Assembly: GCA_011317545.1 (NCBI GenBank)
Contig: WUJK01000009.1
Location: forward strand, 1,054,001 to 1,118,000
Length of the DNA: 64,000 nucleotides
Source of the DNA: Coniella vitis
Lineage: Eukaryota; Ascomycota; Sordariomycetes; Diaporthales; Schizoparmaceae
Direction of reading: 5' to 3'
In this document: positions 33,581-43,607 of the stretch, piece after piece
Layout: every line of letters begins with the position of its first letter
Numbering within the stretch: the stretch's first letter is position 1
Notes under the pieces: model-generated
What the model was told of the DNA's origin: nothing
The model's database searches: none
The model's input: only the letters and a program-made list of their open reading frames with translations
Program-made: the position numbers and the translations under genes

Positions 33581-35254
33581 ATGGCCGACCCTTCCACTCC
33601 GCCTGTAAATGTGCCCAAAAAGAAGAAAAAGAAAGCTCTCGCATTTCTCAATGATTCTAGCCCGAAATCCAAACCGGCTGACCCCTTCGGAGGTGGCGTG
33701 GGCAACACTGAGGAACAGGACGCCGACGACGACCTGGCCATGTTCAAACGATCCAAGCACTTCTTTCCTGTTGTCGTAGAGGAGCAAGACAAATCTCTGC
33801 AAGCTACGCCAGAGAAGATGGTTGTTTCTCGACCGGATAGTGTGTTCGACGAGAATCCTGGGACTTTGGCTCGCGATCAGACTCTTTCACGGTCGCCTAA
33901 ACGTCGCAGGTTGTCGACTTCGCGAAATGACCCAGAGGTTCCTGCGTTTGAAAGCCGTGATGAACTGTATGGCCCAGCCACGCCCCCACGACTCGGTTTG
34001 CAACCCTTATACAGCGTCGCGTCCGAATCGGGATCCAAACGGGCACATTCCTCGCTGGATGAAGACCTAGACGATATAGTCGAACCAGGTTCGAAGAAAG
34101 AACGGATGAACGAGGACGATGAACCTGATCCGTTTGGACCGATTGAGCCTCATGCGTTGCCAACCCCAAAAAAGTCCAGGCCTCATCAATCCTCTTTCCG
34201 TGATTCTGTCACTGAGAATGACGCGGATTTCAGTTTCGATGGACCGCCCGCATTTAGCGACGGTGATGGTGGAGATGATCCTTTCAGCAATGAAGCTGCA
34301 CACAAGACAGCTGCAAATGAAAGCACCAAGTCTACGACGCCCGCATCTACAGATCCACACCAAGAAGAGCATACAGGCAAAATTGCAGAAGCCATAGTCT
34401 TGGACGATAGCGACGACGATGACGACGACCTGCTCCAAAACGCTGCTACTCCTGCAGAAGATCCGTATGCCCACTTTGTCAAGCGAGCTGCTGAGCGCGA
34501 GGCCGCCGCGAAGGCTGCTGCTGCCGCCCTCATCCCCTCAAAGGAAGGCCACAACGAGTCTCAAGACGACGATGCATCCTGGTCAGCGCCAAAAGTCCAT
34601 CCGGTCATCAAGATCTTTGTGATTTCGCGACTCAGCGACAAAGAGGACCCCGGGCACTTTGGGTCCAAGCGTCGATTGGACCAAGATCTAGGTCTCGTAC
34701 GAAAGACCTACTGTTCATGGCTACGCCAGCGTGGATTCCAATTTTCCCAGGACATGCTACAAGACATTTTCTTCACCTGGAAGGGCCGTCGCATCTATGA
34801 CTCGGCTTCCGGAGCTAGTCTAGGCTGGCAGCCCGACAGCTTCCACGAGTTCAGGAACCAAACCGGTTTCCACAATGGTGGCGTTCTACTCGAAGCGTGG
34901 ACTGACGAGCGGTACACGGCGGATTTGCAAGAACAAGAGAGACAAAGACTGCTGGACCGTGGCGAATTGGATGAGGACGCACTTGACGCCGATGCTGATA
35001 ATGAACGCGATGCGCCCAAGGTTCGAATCACCTTGAAGGAACGGGGAAAGGATCCCGTCAAGCTGACGGCGTGGTTGGATTTACACGTGAAGCATTTGAT
35101 TGGGGCGTACAGAAAGCAGCAAAATGTGCCTGTAAATCAGCACATCAGACTTAGGAACGAAGGCGAGTGGCTGGACCCAGACTCTTTGATTGAAGACGCC
35201 GACATTGAGGATATGTCCATTATCGAGGTCTACCTCAGTACAGAAGGTGCATAG
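33581..35254 (+). CDS. Rad60/Esc2/NIP45-like protein with C-terminal SUMO-like domain
   Basis: A 557-aa single-exon nuclear protein of the RENi family, whose members support SUMO-dependent genome maintenance together with the Smc5/6 complex. The N-terminal half is disordered, with basic nuclear-localisation stretches (VPKKKKKKAL and SPKRRRLS). An acidic SUMO-interacting-motif candidate is AIVLDDSDDDDDD (about residue 271). A structured domain starts VHPVIKIFVISRLSD, and the C-terminal ubiquitin-like fold runs from KVRITLKERGKDPVKL to DIEDMSIIEVYL. In place of a Gly-Gly tail it ends STEGA, as expected for a non-conjugated SUMO-like domain. I chose the ATG at 33581 because the longer open frame lacks an ATG. 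Which of the two SUMO-like domains found in relatives is intact needs a profile search. Confidence 0.85.
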   Translation: MADPSTPPVNVPKKKKKKALAFLNDSSPKSKPADPFGGGVGNTEEQDADDDLAMFKRSKHFFPVVVEEQDKSLQATPEKMVVSRPDSVFDENPGTLARDQTLSRSPKRRRLSTSRNDPEVPAFESRDELYGPATPPRLGLQPLYSVASESGSKRAHSSLDEDLDDIVEPGSKKERMNEDDEPDPFGPIEPHALPTPKKSRPHQSSFRDSVTENDADFSFDGPPAFSDGDGGDDPFSNEAAHKTAANESTKSTTPASTDPHQEEHTGKIAEAIVLDDSDDDDDDLLQNAATPAEDPYAHFVKRAAEREAAAKAAAAALIPSKEGHNESQDDDASWSAPKVHPVIKIFVISRLSDKEDPGHFGSKRRLDQDLGLVRKTYCSWLRQRGFQFSQDMLQDIFFTWKGRRIYDSASGASLGWQPDSFHEFRNQTGFHNGGVLLEAWTDERYTADLQEQERQRLLDRGELDEDALDADADNERDAPKVRITLKERGKDPVKLTAWLDLHVKHLIGAYRKQQNVPVNQHIRLRNEGEWLDPDSLIEDADIEDMSIIEVYLSTEGA

Positions 35255-35548
35255 AGAAACGACAAGCACATCAACTGTGGGTCGAGTTCACATTTCTCTC
35301 TTTCTCTGCTTTTCTCTTCTCTTTTGATTTGGTTCAGAGATACCCATTGCTTTTCTACCGGCCATAGTCAAAAGTATCGCAATGCAATATGTAAACGGCA
35401 ACTATTTGCCATGAGAAAGACAAGAAAGACCCTCAACGCCTCTTCGCCGGACCCTAAACCATGCCATGATCATCATAAGGATGAAGAGATGTACCCTATA
35501 ACCCGTTTCTATTCTGCGAATATCGTCTTCTTTTGATTCGTGCTGTCC

Positions 35549-36405
35549 TTAGAATCTCTCCTTCATGCGTGCACTCACAGTCCGCAAACCGTTGTACACC
35601 TTTCCTGGTGGCTTTCCGAGAATCAAGCTAACCACAGATTCCCGCGCAATACGAGTGTTCTTGAAGCCGCCGAGAATGTGGATCTTGGAATCGGCCAGGA
35701 CGATACGTGTGCGCGAGGCGTTCTCAATAGCGTACTTGGTCTTGCCGTCCTTGCCGGCAATACGGCCGATGGCGCGGGCAAGATGATCGCCTTGAAGGGT
35801 TTTGACGTCCTTGATCTCGAATGCTATTAAAGTTTGATTGTCAGCAAGCCAAAACTTGAAGGATAATTATAGATTGTACCGAGAAAAAAAAGAAGAAAAA
35901 AACACTTACTCTCAATGTAGAGATCATCCAATCTCAAGAGCGCAATCGCATCATCAACATCAAAGCCCAGCGCAAATGCACGTACAAAATCCGCGCCCTT
36001 TTGAATAGCGCCCGTATCGCTCGTCACCCGTGACGTGCGCAGCTCAACGCTTTTGCTCTTCATGTTCATGCGGCACTGCAGCTTGAGGTGCTCGACGAGC
36101 GGAGGGTAAATCTTGGGCCAGGCGGCCTTGAGGGGCGTCATGCGGTGTGGCGGGATGGGGACCTTGCGATGCTCGATGCGGACGACATCGGCGGATTTGG
36201 AGGCGGGGGCGAAGCGAGGGCGACCTTCTTCGTCGAGGGCGTCGTCGACTTGCATGCCATCTTCAGCAGTAGGTTCTTGTGGGGTGGTGAAGGTTGTGTC
36301 ATCTATTGGGGCGTCGAGGAGGTTCTCATCTTCGGTTTCGGTGGGAAGGGTGGGTGCGAGGGTGGCCTCTGCGGGCGGTGCCTTGAGAGCTGTTGGTGCA
36401 GGCAT
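35549..36405 (-). CDS. PNO1: Pre-rRNA-processing KH-domain protein PNO1/DIM2
   Basis: Binds the 3' end of 18S rRNA in pre-40S particles and recruits Dim1 and Nob1. Exons 36405..35910 and 35823..35549 give 256 aa. The junction rebuilds YIETFEIKDVKTL. The acidic N-terminus is followed by VRIEHRKVPIPPHRMTPLK, then two KH folds, the second with GRIAGKDGKTKYAIENASRT and RIVLADSKIHILGG. The C-terminus, LILGKPPGKVYNGLRTVSARM, is nearly invariant across eukaryotes. Length agrees with yeast Pno1 (274). It converges on the Rad60-like gene with only 294 bp between stop codons. Confidence 0.96.
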
Positions 36406-37505
36406 CTTGTGTGTCTTGTGTGTTATATTGCTCTGTCTGACTTCCAAATTTGTCGTCGGTTGTGGTGTCGCAAGAGACTGGCTTGGGCTGGAATTGTGTC
36501 GCTGGTAGATTTTTGGATGGCGAGGCGGTCTGCTGTTATCGGCTTTCGCGCTAGGTGATCGTGGTGGTAATCACGGCTTCTGAAATGAAGAATTTGCAAC
36601 TACTAGCTGCTTTAAATATCGTCTATGGCTTGTCGAAGGCCGGAAATACAAACTGAAGTGACTGGCTGAGAAAGATCAGATGTCGATAACGAACCCTGAG
36701 CTTTTACCACCGACTTTTTTTCTTTTGCCCTTGGGGACTTTGAAAGAGCGGGCAGAAAAAAATAAGGTGGGCCCCATGGTTTCCCCTCCCCACTCCAGTC
36801 AGGCACCCCTTGCACTCAGCCTGGCCAGCCATCCAGCGCAGCGAGCCTCGCCGAGGCTCACTAATGAGCAGCGCTCCAAAATGTTCTTTGATCCTATCGA
36901 TACGCTGCCATTAGCGCGTCAGCCCCTGCCTGCTCCTGCCCCTCTGGCGCCAGATCCCAGCACATTTGCGCGTCATTGTTCTGCGAGTAGCAAAAAGTCG
37001 ATTGCGCCTTCCATCTTGTGCCCGCCTGGCCGCCCCAGTCGTCGGCATTTTTTCTGCTGTACCTGGTTGCGAAACCTGCTGCAACACTGTCACGCACCTT
37101 TTTGCCTGGCGCATTCGTTTGCAGCTGTTTTTCGTCTCTACCTTGAGCCATAAAAAGAAATTCAGTGCGGCCAGTCATCCTCTGACCTCAGCTTTTCATA
37201 ATATCCGTCTCGACGGTTGCAGGGTTTTGGCCGTGCTGCCAAGGGAGTCGCCGCGGCACCAACTTTTCCTTGGATTCGCGCGGGACAGTCGCAACGCCAG
37301 CACCCCGACGATTTGGCTAGGAGTGTTTAACGGCAAGCCGCATTCTCCAAAAGATCCCTTGTCTCACGGCAAAAACTACCATCACGATATTGAAAGGACA
37401 GAAAGGGAAAAAGAGAGGGGGGGAAAGAGCAAATACCGTGGCCAGGCTTCCGCAATGCGCTCGCTCGCTGCTCCATCATGAGTGTTGTCTGGCGGACGCA
37501 GCAAC
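36406..37505. other. Divergent spacer PNO1/MDM31
   Basis: 1.1 kb with pyrimidine- and purine-rich stretches. A plus-strand frame 36680-37153 starts at an ATG but shows no domain. Two short upstream ORFs (37455-37481 and 37478-37513) precede the MDM31 start. Confidence 0.6.
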
Positions 37506-37513
37506 ATGTCTAG
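37455..37513 (+). promoter_or_regulatory. Two upstream ORFs before the MDM31 start
   Basis: ATG at 37455 opens an 8-codon uORF ending TGA at 37481. ATG at 37478 overlaps that stop and opens an 11-codon uORF ending TAG at 37513, past the main ATG at 37506 and in another frame. If transcribed, ribosomes using the second uORF would bypass the main start. The transcript start is unknown. Confidence 0.5.
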
Positions 37514-39836
37514 CAGCTCGACAAAGCTCGGGCGGACCGCTTGGACTCTGGTCTGGGAGGGAATCGAGCGTTCGTTCGCACGGTCACCACTCTCACAATC
37601 CTCCACCAAGCGAACTTTTCACTTCACGTCTACCGTCTTTCCGCAGTTCCGGCCGATAACGCAACACAATGTCCGGCGGCACTGCTCCAGCGGCCTGCTG
37701 CTACTGGGCCTCGATGCCTCCACTCCTACTTCGCAAACGATTGTCAGCAGCTGCAATGCGGCCTCTTCTGAATCGAATATAGCCGGGCGCACTTCAAGAG
37801 TAGGGACTGCCAGTCGTCGGACATGGCAAGCATGGGTGCGCAATATGCACAACGCGGGCGGCTCACCCGGAAGCGTGCAGCGGCGGCCTCTGAGCACCAA
37901 GCCGGAACAAGAAAATGAGACCAAGGCGCAGAGTGCGCAGCCGAACACACCATCACAGTCACAGGCCGAGTCATCAAAGGAAGGCACGAAGACGCTGCCG
38001 AACAAGGCTGAGCCACATCACGATAGCCTAACGGACTCGGTCTCCAAATACCTTCATCTGCCCCATCTCCCAAAGATGCCGCAGCGGCCGACAAAGGAGG
38101 AATTGTTGTCTGCAGCATCTGGGTTCTGGGAAAGATTGCGAGTGCGCTTCAAGTGGTTTTCGATCCGAAGTACACGACCGTTCAATGCCGACGAGTGGGG
38201 CGCTTTTCTTTCGTGGATTCTCTTTGGACATTTTGTGTGGATCTTGGTTGGGACAACGACTTTCTTCTCATTGGTGATTCTAACGGTCAATACTGTCTTT
38301 GCACAAGGTATGTATTTCACAAGCAAGGAAATGGCTTGGGAATTCCCACTAATATGTTCGTTGTTAGAAACCCTGGCGCAATGGATTGGCGACTACCTTA
38401 CAAAGGCTGCGGGCGTAACCGTCGTCTTCGAATCCGCGATTGTGCCCAGATGGGGTGACGGAGTCATTACTTTCCGTAATGTTTTTGTATCAAGACGTCC
38501 CGGTCAGACCAAGTCCTCAGTCTCAAAGGGCTCGCCCGCGGATGCTGCGGCTGCTGCAGCCTCAGCCACCAGCCCAGAGTCCCATACTGTGGAGGATGAC
38601 GGAAACTACACGCAGTTTGACGTTACCATTAGCGAAGTGAACGTGACACTGTCCTTCAGCAAATGGTGGAATAGCACTGGTCTGCTCAAAGACGTTGAAG
38701 TCAAGGGCGTCCGCGGCGTCGTGGACCGGACGTCTGTTTATTGGTCGGATGCCCACAAGGACCCGTTATCATACCGCCACGAGTACCAGCCGGGTGATTT
38801 CGAGATCGAGCATTTTAAACTCGAGGATGTGCTCGTTACGATTCACCAACCAGGCGGCTTCCGCCCCTTTTCCGTTAGCATATACAGCTGCGAACTGCCA
38901 CAACTGCGGAAGCAGTGGCTCTTTTACGACTTCCTCTCGGCCTCCCACATGTCTGGGTCCTTTGATGGGTCTCTGTTCACTATACACCCGAAACAAGTAC
39001 ACGGCACGCTTGCTGGTGACGAGAAATATGCTGCAGAAAACCTGGGTGAGCCAAGTGCCTGGAAGAAGTTTAGCAGATTACGGATCGATGGGCTGAGGAT
39101 AGATCACCTCAATCGCGGAGTGGAGGGCGCATTTGGTTGGATCTACGAAGGCAACGTCGATATCGTAGCAGACGTCATGTTCCCCGCGGACCCAGATGAC
39201 AGCATTGGAAAAGTCATGAGCGACTTCTACGACAAAATGGAGGAAGCCGTGACCAGCAACCGCTACCTCCGCATCCTCGACAAGGACGTCAGACGCGAAC
39301 AGAGTGACTTTACCATTCACAACGAGATTTCCAACCCTACCGCAGGCCACCTTTCTGAAGTAGCATACACAATCCAATCAGAAGATTCGGACAGCGACCA
39401 CTATTCTGATGACAGTGAGTCTACCAAGAGCGGACAAGAGGCCCACGCAGAGGAAAGGCCGCGCTACCTCGTCATGGATCTTCGGATCCACCTCAACGAT
39501 GTCCGCGCCAGCGTACCCATGTTCTCCGCCACGCCCGACATGTCGTACGTCAACCAGAACCTGGTGCGCCCCATTGTGGCCTATATCAACGCCAAACACA
39601 CCTACATACCCATTAGCTGCCGCATTGTGAAGCGAGCGAGCGACTTTGATGGCAGCTGGACCATCTTTGATTGCGGGCTGATGAACGACATGTCAGCTGA
39701 GGTGTATACTGCCTTTGCCAGGGATGTCGAGGACCAGCACTCGCGGGTCAAGAGGCTCAAAAAGGTCGGCTTTTGGGCCGTTAGTGTTGCGCTGCAGGCG
39801 CTGCTTGTTGGCGTGGCGGGTGATTTCATCACATAA
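37506..39836 (+). CDS. MDM31: MDM31/MDM32-like mitochondrial inner-membrane protein
   Basis: Mdm31/32 proteins sit in the mitochondrial inner membrane and are needed for mitochondrial shape, mtDNA inheritance and cardiolipin/phospholipid homeostasis. Exons 37506..38307 and 38368..39836 give 756 aa. The 60-nt intron is a multiple of three and has no stop, so an unspliced reading also stays open. But GTATGT, an ACTAAT branch site and TTAG, plus the family-like join VFAQETLAQWIGDYL, favour splicing. A basic, Arg/Ser-rich presequence (about 110 aa) precedes RPFNADEWGAFLSWILFGHF and a helix pair (VWILVGTTTFFSLVILTVNTV). The large intermembrane part follows (VVFESAIVPRWGDGVITFRN, HFKLEDVLVTIHQPGGFRPF, LRIDGLRIDHLNRG). 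A C-terminal helix ends the protein (VSVALQALLVGVAGDFI). The start is the ATG at 37506; the frame is open slightly further but without ATG. Confidence 0.9.
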   Translation: MSSSSTKLGRTAWTLVWEGIERSFARSPLSQSSTKRTFHFTSTVFPQFRPITQHNVRRHCSSGLLLLGLDASTPTSQTIVSSCNAASSESNIAGRTSRVGTASRRTWQAWVRNMHNAGGSPGSVQRRPLSTKPEQENETKAQSAQPNTPSQSQAESSKEGTKTLPNKAEPHHDSLTDSVSKYLHLPHLPKMPQRPTKEELLSAASGFWERLRVRFKWFSIRSTRPFNADEWGAFLSWILFGHFVWILVGTTTFFSLVILTVNTVFAQGMYFTSKEMAWEFPLICSLLETLAQWIGDYLTKAAGVTVVFESAIVPRWGDGVITFRNVFVSRRPGQTKSSVSKGSPADAAAAAASATSPESHTVEDDGNYTQFDVTISEVNVTLSFSKWWNSTGLLKDVEVKGVRGVVDRTSVYWSDAHKDPLSYRHEYQPGDFEIEHFKLEDVLVTIHQPGGFRPFSVSIYSCELPQLRKQWLFYDFLSASHMSGSFDGSLFTIHPKQVHGTLAGDEKYAAENLGEPSAWKKFSRLRIDGLRIDHLNRGVEGAFGWIYEGNVDIVADVMFPADPDDSIGKVMSDFYDKMEEAVTSNRYLRILDKDVRREQSDFTIHNEISNPTAGHLSEVAYTIQSEDSDSDHYSDDSESTKSGQEAHAEERPRYLVMDLRIHLNDVRASVPMFSATPDMSYVNQNLVRPIVAYINAKHTYIPISCRIVKRASDFDGSWTIFDCGLMNDMSAEVYTAFARDVEDQHSRVKRLKKVGFWAVSVALQALLVGVAGDFIT

Positions 39837-40936
39837 TTCGCGCACATATAAAAGTGAAGCAACAACTCCGCTTTTCCTATTTTCTTATACATTCATATAC
39901 ATACACGTCATTTCTCAGCGTGCGGCACACAAAAACATACGGTATGGGCAGGCACGGCGTTTTCGCGCGGGGGTCGGGATAATCCAATTATTGATCTCCA
40001 TCGTCCTTAGAAAGTCGAGATGATTTTTTGTGTCCAAGGTTGTTTTTGCCTCGGTTACTCTGACGAATAAGTGGCCGGATGGACAGATGGAAGCGGTGGG
40101 CTGTCAGCACATCAAATGTCCAAAGAAGGAACAAAGGAAGCGAGGGAAAGAAAGGATACAGTTGTATACTAGGTACTGGGTGTATGTCAGCGGTATCACA
40201 GTCTCAAGCTAGGGACGGCATACGGTATACCATGACAATGAGCGTATACATTTAACCATGTAAAGTAGTTGGTAAGTAAATCAATGGTTCGCAACTCAAA
40301 CCTAAAACCTTCCATTTTTTGGGAAGAACTGTTGTTGTGAAATGCAGCATTGCTTGTCGTGGACTCGCCTCGATCTAGGTGATTACTCTGAGCCCGATTT
40401 GATTGAACACATAGTACTTTACTGTTCATGACGTCGACATGGCAAGTTTTGACAGTCAAAAACATGAAGAGTAGCATGTAATCGGTCTACTGTCTGATGC
40501 GCGTCTTTCTTGAAAAGCTACCAAGTCCCTTTCTATGTCAAATGTTAATGCTTATTGCTGCACATGTTCATTACGGTCTCTATTTCTCTTCCCAAATAGA
40601 GCAAATGGCCTCACGTCATTGGTAAGCCACCACTCCTGTCTCCCACCAGCACCTTTCAGGGCACTGCCTTACTCTTAATGGCTCCACCTTCCTGGATCCA
40701 TCCAAACGCTTCCCAGAGTCTTGATCAAGTGCACTTTTTGTAGAATCCCGCGGCTTAACCAGCAGTGCTGGGCATTCCGTTGAACAGGCCAGACTGTCGT
40801 GAATCTAAGGGCGCGAATAACCTTCCCAATAGCCCGAGAAGTCTTTGAACTTTGTTTGTCTTGGGTAGAGCTGAGAGGGGGGAGGAGACGCATGGCAGCC
40901 CTGATGCGTAAAACATCACAGGGGAGAGTAGCCCTC
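39837..40936. other. Convergent spacer MDM31/eIF3j
   Basis: 1.1 kb, no gene seen. AT-rich 3' ends. Confidence 0.65.
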
Positions 40937-42036
40937 TCACATGAAGTCGTCATCGCCAAAGGCATCTTCATCGTAGGCCGTGGTGTCGGTCTGCGTGGGC
41001 CGAGCAAGGTTAACAGTCGTCTTGGTCTTGGCTGCCTTTGTCTTCTTGGCGCCACCGGCATTGGCCTTCTCCTCCTTCATGCGCTCGTTGCTCAGCGTCG
41101 TCAGTGCGCTGGCAACCTTCTTGATCTGGTCCGACTGCATGTCGCGGGCAATGCTCTTGACAAACTCGGTCATGAATAGGGCGTACTGGGGCTTCTTTGC
41201 GTTGGCGGCCAGGATAGGCGCAAGCACCTCGCGCAGCGTCTCAAACTGCGTCTTGGTCTTGGGGTCAAACAGCGGCAGAGACGACAAGTCAATGAGGTTG
41301 TCCGGGTTGTTGGGGTCCGAGATGACGGAGCCCTTGATGGTGGCTTTGCGGCCCGAGGGGACGGAGCCGACGTCGCCGCCAAACAAGTCCTCGGCGTGCT
41401 TGAGGTCAGCCTCCTTTTGCGCGGCGGCCAGACGCGCGCGCTTGTCGGCTTCTGTCTCGTCTTCGTCGTCTGAATCGCCTTCTTCCTTGTGGCGCTGGCG
41501 CTCGGCGATGCGGTCGGCTACGCGCTGCGTCTTGGACTTTTTGTTGGCCTTGGCTTCTGCCTCTGCCTTGGCCTTGGCCTCGGCGGCCTTCTTGGCCTTT
41601 TCGCGCTCGACCTCAGAGTCCTCGGCGGCATCCCAGGAGTCTAGGACCTGTTTTACCAAACACGAACGCGTTAGTATGCTGGAGTGTTGTCACGAGGGCA
41701 AACGCCGCTTCGGTTGGGTTGGGTTGGGTAGCGTAGGGTGGCGTGGCTCACGTCATCGTCGTCTTCTTCGTCGTCAAACTTGCGGCGTCCGGCAACAACA
41801 GTCTCCTCGGGGGAGCTGGACTCGGCCTCTTCGTCGTCTGTATGGGAGATAAGTCAAGCCAAGCGGTTAGTCTAGTGTTTCTCGAGTTTATGGCTGGGTT
41901 GGGACAGCCTGTCAGCCACCTTGGGGGGTGCCCAAGATAAGCGCACCGTCCCAAAGCAGAGTGAACTGTCCAAGCCCAAGATCTGCAGCCCAACGAGGGA
42001 ATTTTGGGGGGAGCGCAACTCACCCCACTTGCCCAT
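40937..42036 (-). CDS. HCR1: Translation initiation factor eIF3 subunit j (HCR1)
   Basis: Loosely attached eIF3 subunit that binds the 40S decoding site and aids start-codon selection and ribosome recycling. Exons 42036..42024 (MGKW), 41837..41752 and 41647..40937 give 269 aa. The tiny first exon of 13 nt is supported by a GTGAGT donor and by phase. The acidic N-terminal motif is followed by VLDSWDAAEDSEVERE, a long Ala/Lys/Glu coiled coil (AKKAAEAKAKAEAEAKANKK) and KHAEDLFGG. The tail carries the conserved AYDEDAFGDDDFM, similar to the C-terminal acidic patch of yeast Hcr1. Length is typical. Confidence 0.94.
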
Positions 42037-43190
42037 GTTGGCAGATTTTATTAAATGAATACGAGGAGTCTTCGTGGTGTCGATGCTGCGAAGGGAGCGA
42101 GGTGGCGCGCCGAGGAGACTGTAAACGGCGGCTTTGGGTGGAGAGACTGGAGTGAGTTGTCCGTCGTCGGGCGAACAGGACAATATCAAGGGTTGGGCGA
42201 TTGTCACAGCACAGCACAGAGGAAAAAAAGACCACCGCTCTGTTTTAGGCGCGGGGACCAAAAGTGCCCACTGGCCGCCAGGTACTCTTTGGAGGGGGCC
42301 ATGGATGGAGGGGTTAAAATTGCAGGGATGCTGGATGAGATGGCTGGTTACGGCACCGCCACAAAACGATCCCAACTCATGAGCCACATTTCCTTGCTGG
42401 AACCTTCCACTCATAGTCGAGACAGTTTGTGTGGCTGGTGATTTTGACTTTTCCTTTTGCATATTCCTGTTTTTCGGTCTTCAACGGCGTGATTCACATC
42501 TTGCAACTTGCTTTTCTTTGAACCACGAGCGGTTTCGCACGAGGGCTGGATGAGGGCTGTGGAATACCATCAAACTCGATGAGGGCTGCATCAGCTCTGC
42601 GTGTTCATTGATCCTCCTTAAAATCGCCCCAGACGTCACGACAATGTGGATTTTCCATATAGCATTTCGAATGTGAGCGAGAAGTATTTCCCTGTCCCTT
42701 ATTTCTCTGGTGACTAGTCATTACGTAGTATATCTGCACTTTGGTGTCGGCTGGAAAGGCTACCCGCGTGTTCGTGGTAAAATTGTCCTAATTTCCATAC
42801 CGTATCGCATCGGTGAATTCAAAACCTGCGATTGACATGGTGGTCTTTTGAGGAAAAGGATACATACTATGTAGTCACAAGACGCTGTACATTATTGGCT
42901 TGCTCGTTACACAGCGGCTGCGTATAAGTGGTCGAGAAGAAGAAGAAAAGTGCGGACGTCATACTCGATCCCTGCTTTTATCGCCACCAGCGACATCTCA
43001 CGCGCGCGCAACACCACACAAACAGCTTCACAAGCGTCACCACATTCAACGTAAAGCCACCGTCTCTGGAAAAAGAAGAAGAAGAAGAAAATACAAGAAT
43101 CCATATTTCATCAGCTCACCTTATTCATCTTCTCTGAAAGAACCAAAATAAAAATAAAAAACCCCAACTAAGAATCTCCTCCGCTCCACA
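42037..43190. other. Divergent spacer eIF3j/small glycine-rich protein
   Basis: 1.15 kb. No further gene. The end (42900-43190) is the purine-rich, A-rich leader of the small protein gene. Confidence 0.6.
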
Positions 43191-43607
43191 ATGCCATCAG
43201 AAGGCCTCATTCCCGTGGTCCAGCGCCGCATCCGCGAAGGCGTCGGCGCCGTCGGCGATACAACCGGCAACTTTGTCAACGCCAATGGCAAAGCCGTCCA
43301 AGACGCTGCCCGTGCTGCAGGCGCCCGCGTCGATTCACTCGGCCGCAGCATCAGCAACTCGGGCAAGTCGGCCAACAAATCCACAAACACCTATGCGCAG
43401 GCGCTGGGCAGGCAGATGGAGAGCTATGCGGGTGCGGCTGGGCGGCAGGTGGGCGCGGCGGGTCGCTATGTCGATGGCAGTGGGCGCGCGGCCGGCGGGC
43501 GTGTGGGAGATCTTGGGAATAGCGTCAAGGATCGGACGAATGCGAGGGGACAGAGGATGTCGACGCCGGCGAACCCGCTTGGCTTGAGAGGCAAGAGGGC
43601 GGTTTAG
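43191..43607 (+). CDS. Small Gly/Ala/Arg-rich hypothetical protein
   Basis: 138 aa, single exon, with no signal peptide or membrane helix. I do not recognise the family. The sequence is a run of loosely repeated 15-20-residue units rich in Gly, Ala, Arg, Asn and Ser (for example GRQVGAAGRYVDGSGRAAG, SISNSGKSANKSTNTYAQAL). Regularly spaced small residues recall LEA-like or other stress-related disordered or amphipathic proteins; that is inference only. GC-rich coding look, a good ATG context after an A-rich leader, and a stop followed by AT-rich sequence make it a likely real gene. Confidence 0.6.
   Translation: MPSEGLIPVVQRRIREGVGAVGDTTGNFVNANGKAVQDAARAAGARVDSLGRSISNSGKSANKSTNTYAQALGRQMESYAGAAGRQVGAAGRYVDGSGRAAGGRVGDLGNSVKDRTNARGQRMSTPANPLGLRGKRAV

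Noticed and set aside
36680..37153. 157-codon frame in the PNO1/MDM31 spacer
   Set aside because: Composition is Pro/Ser/Leu-rich without a domain, and it sits where two promoters must be.
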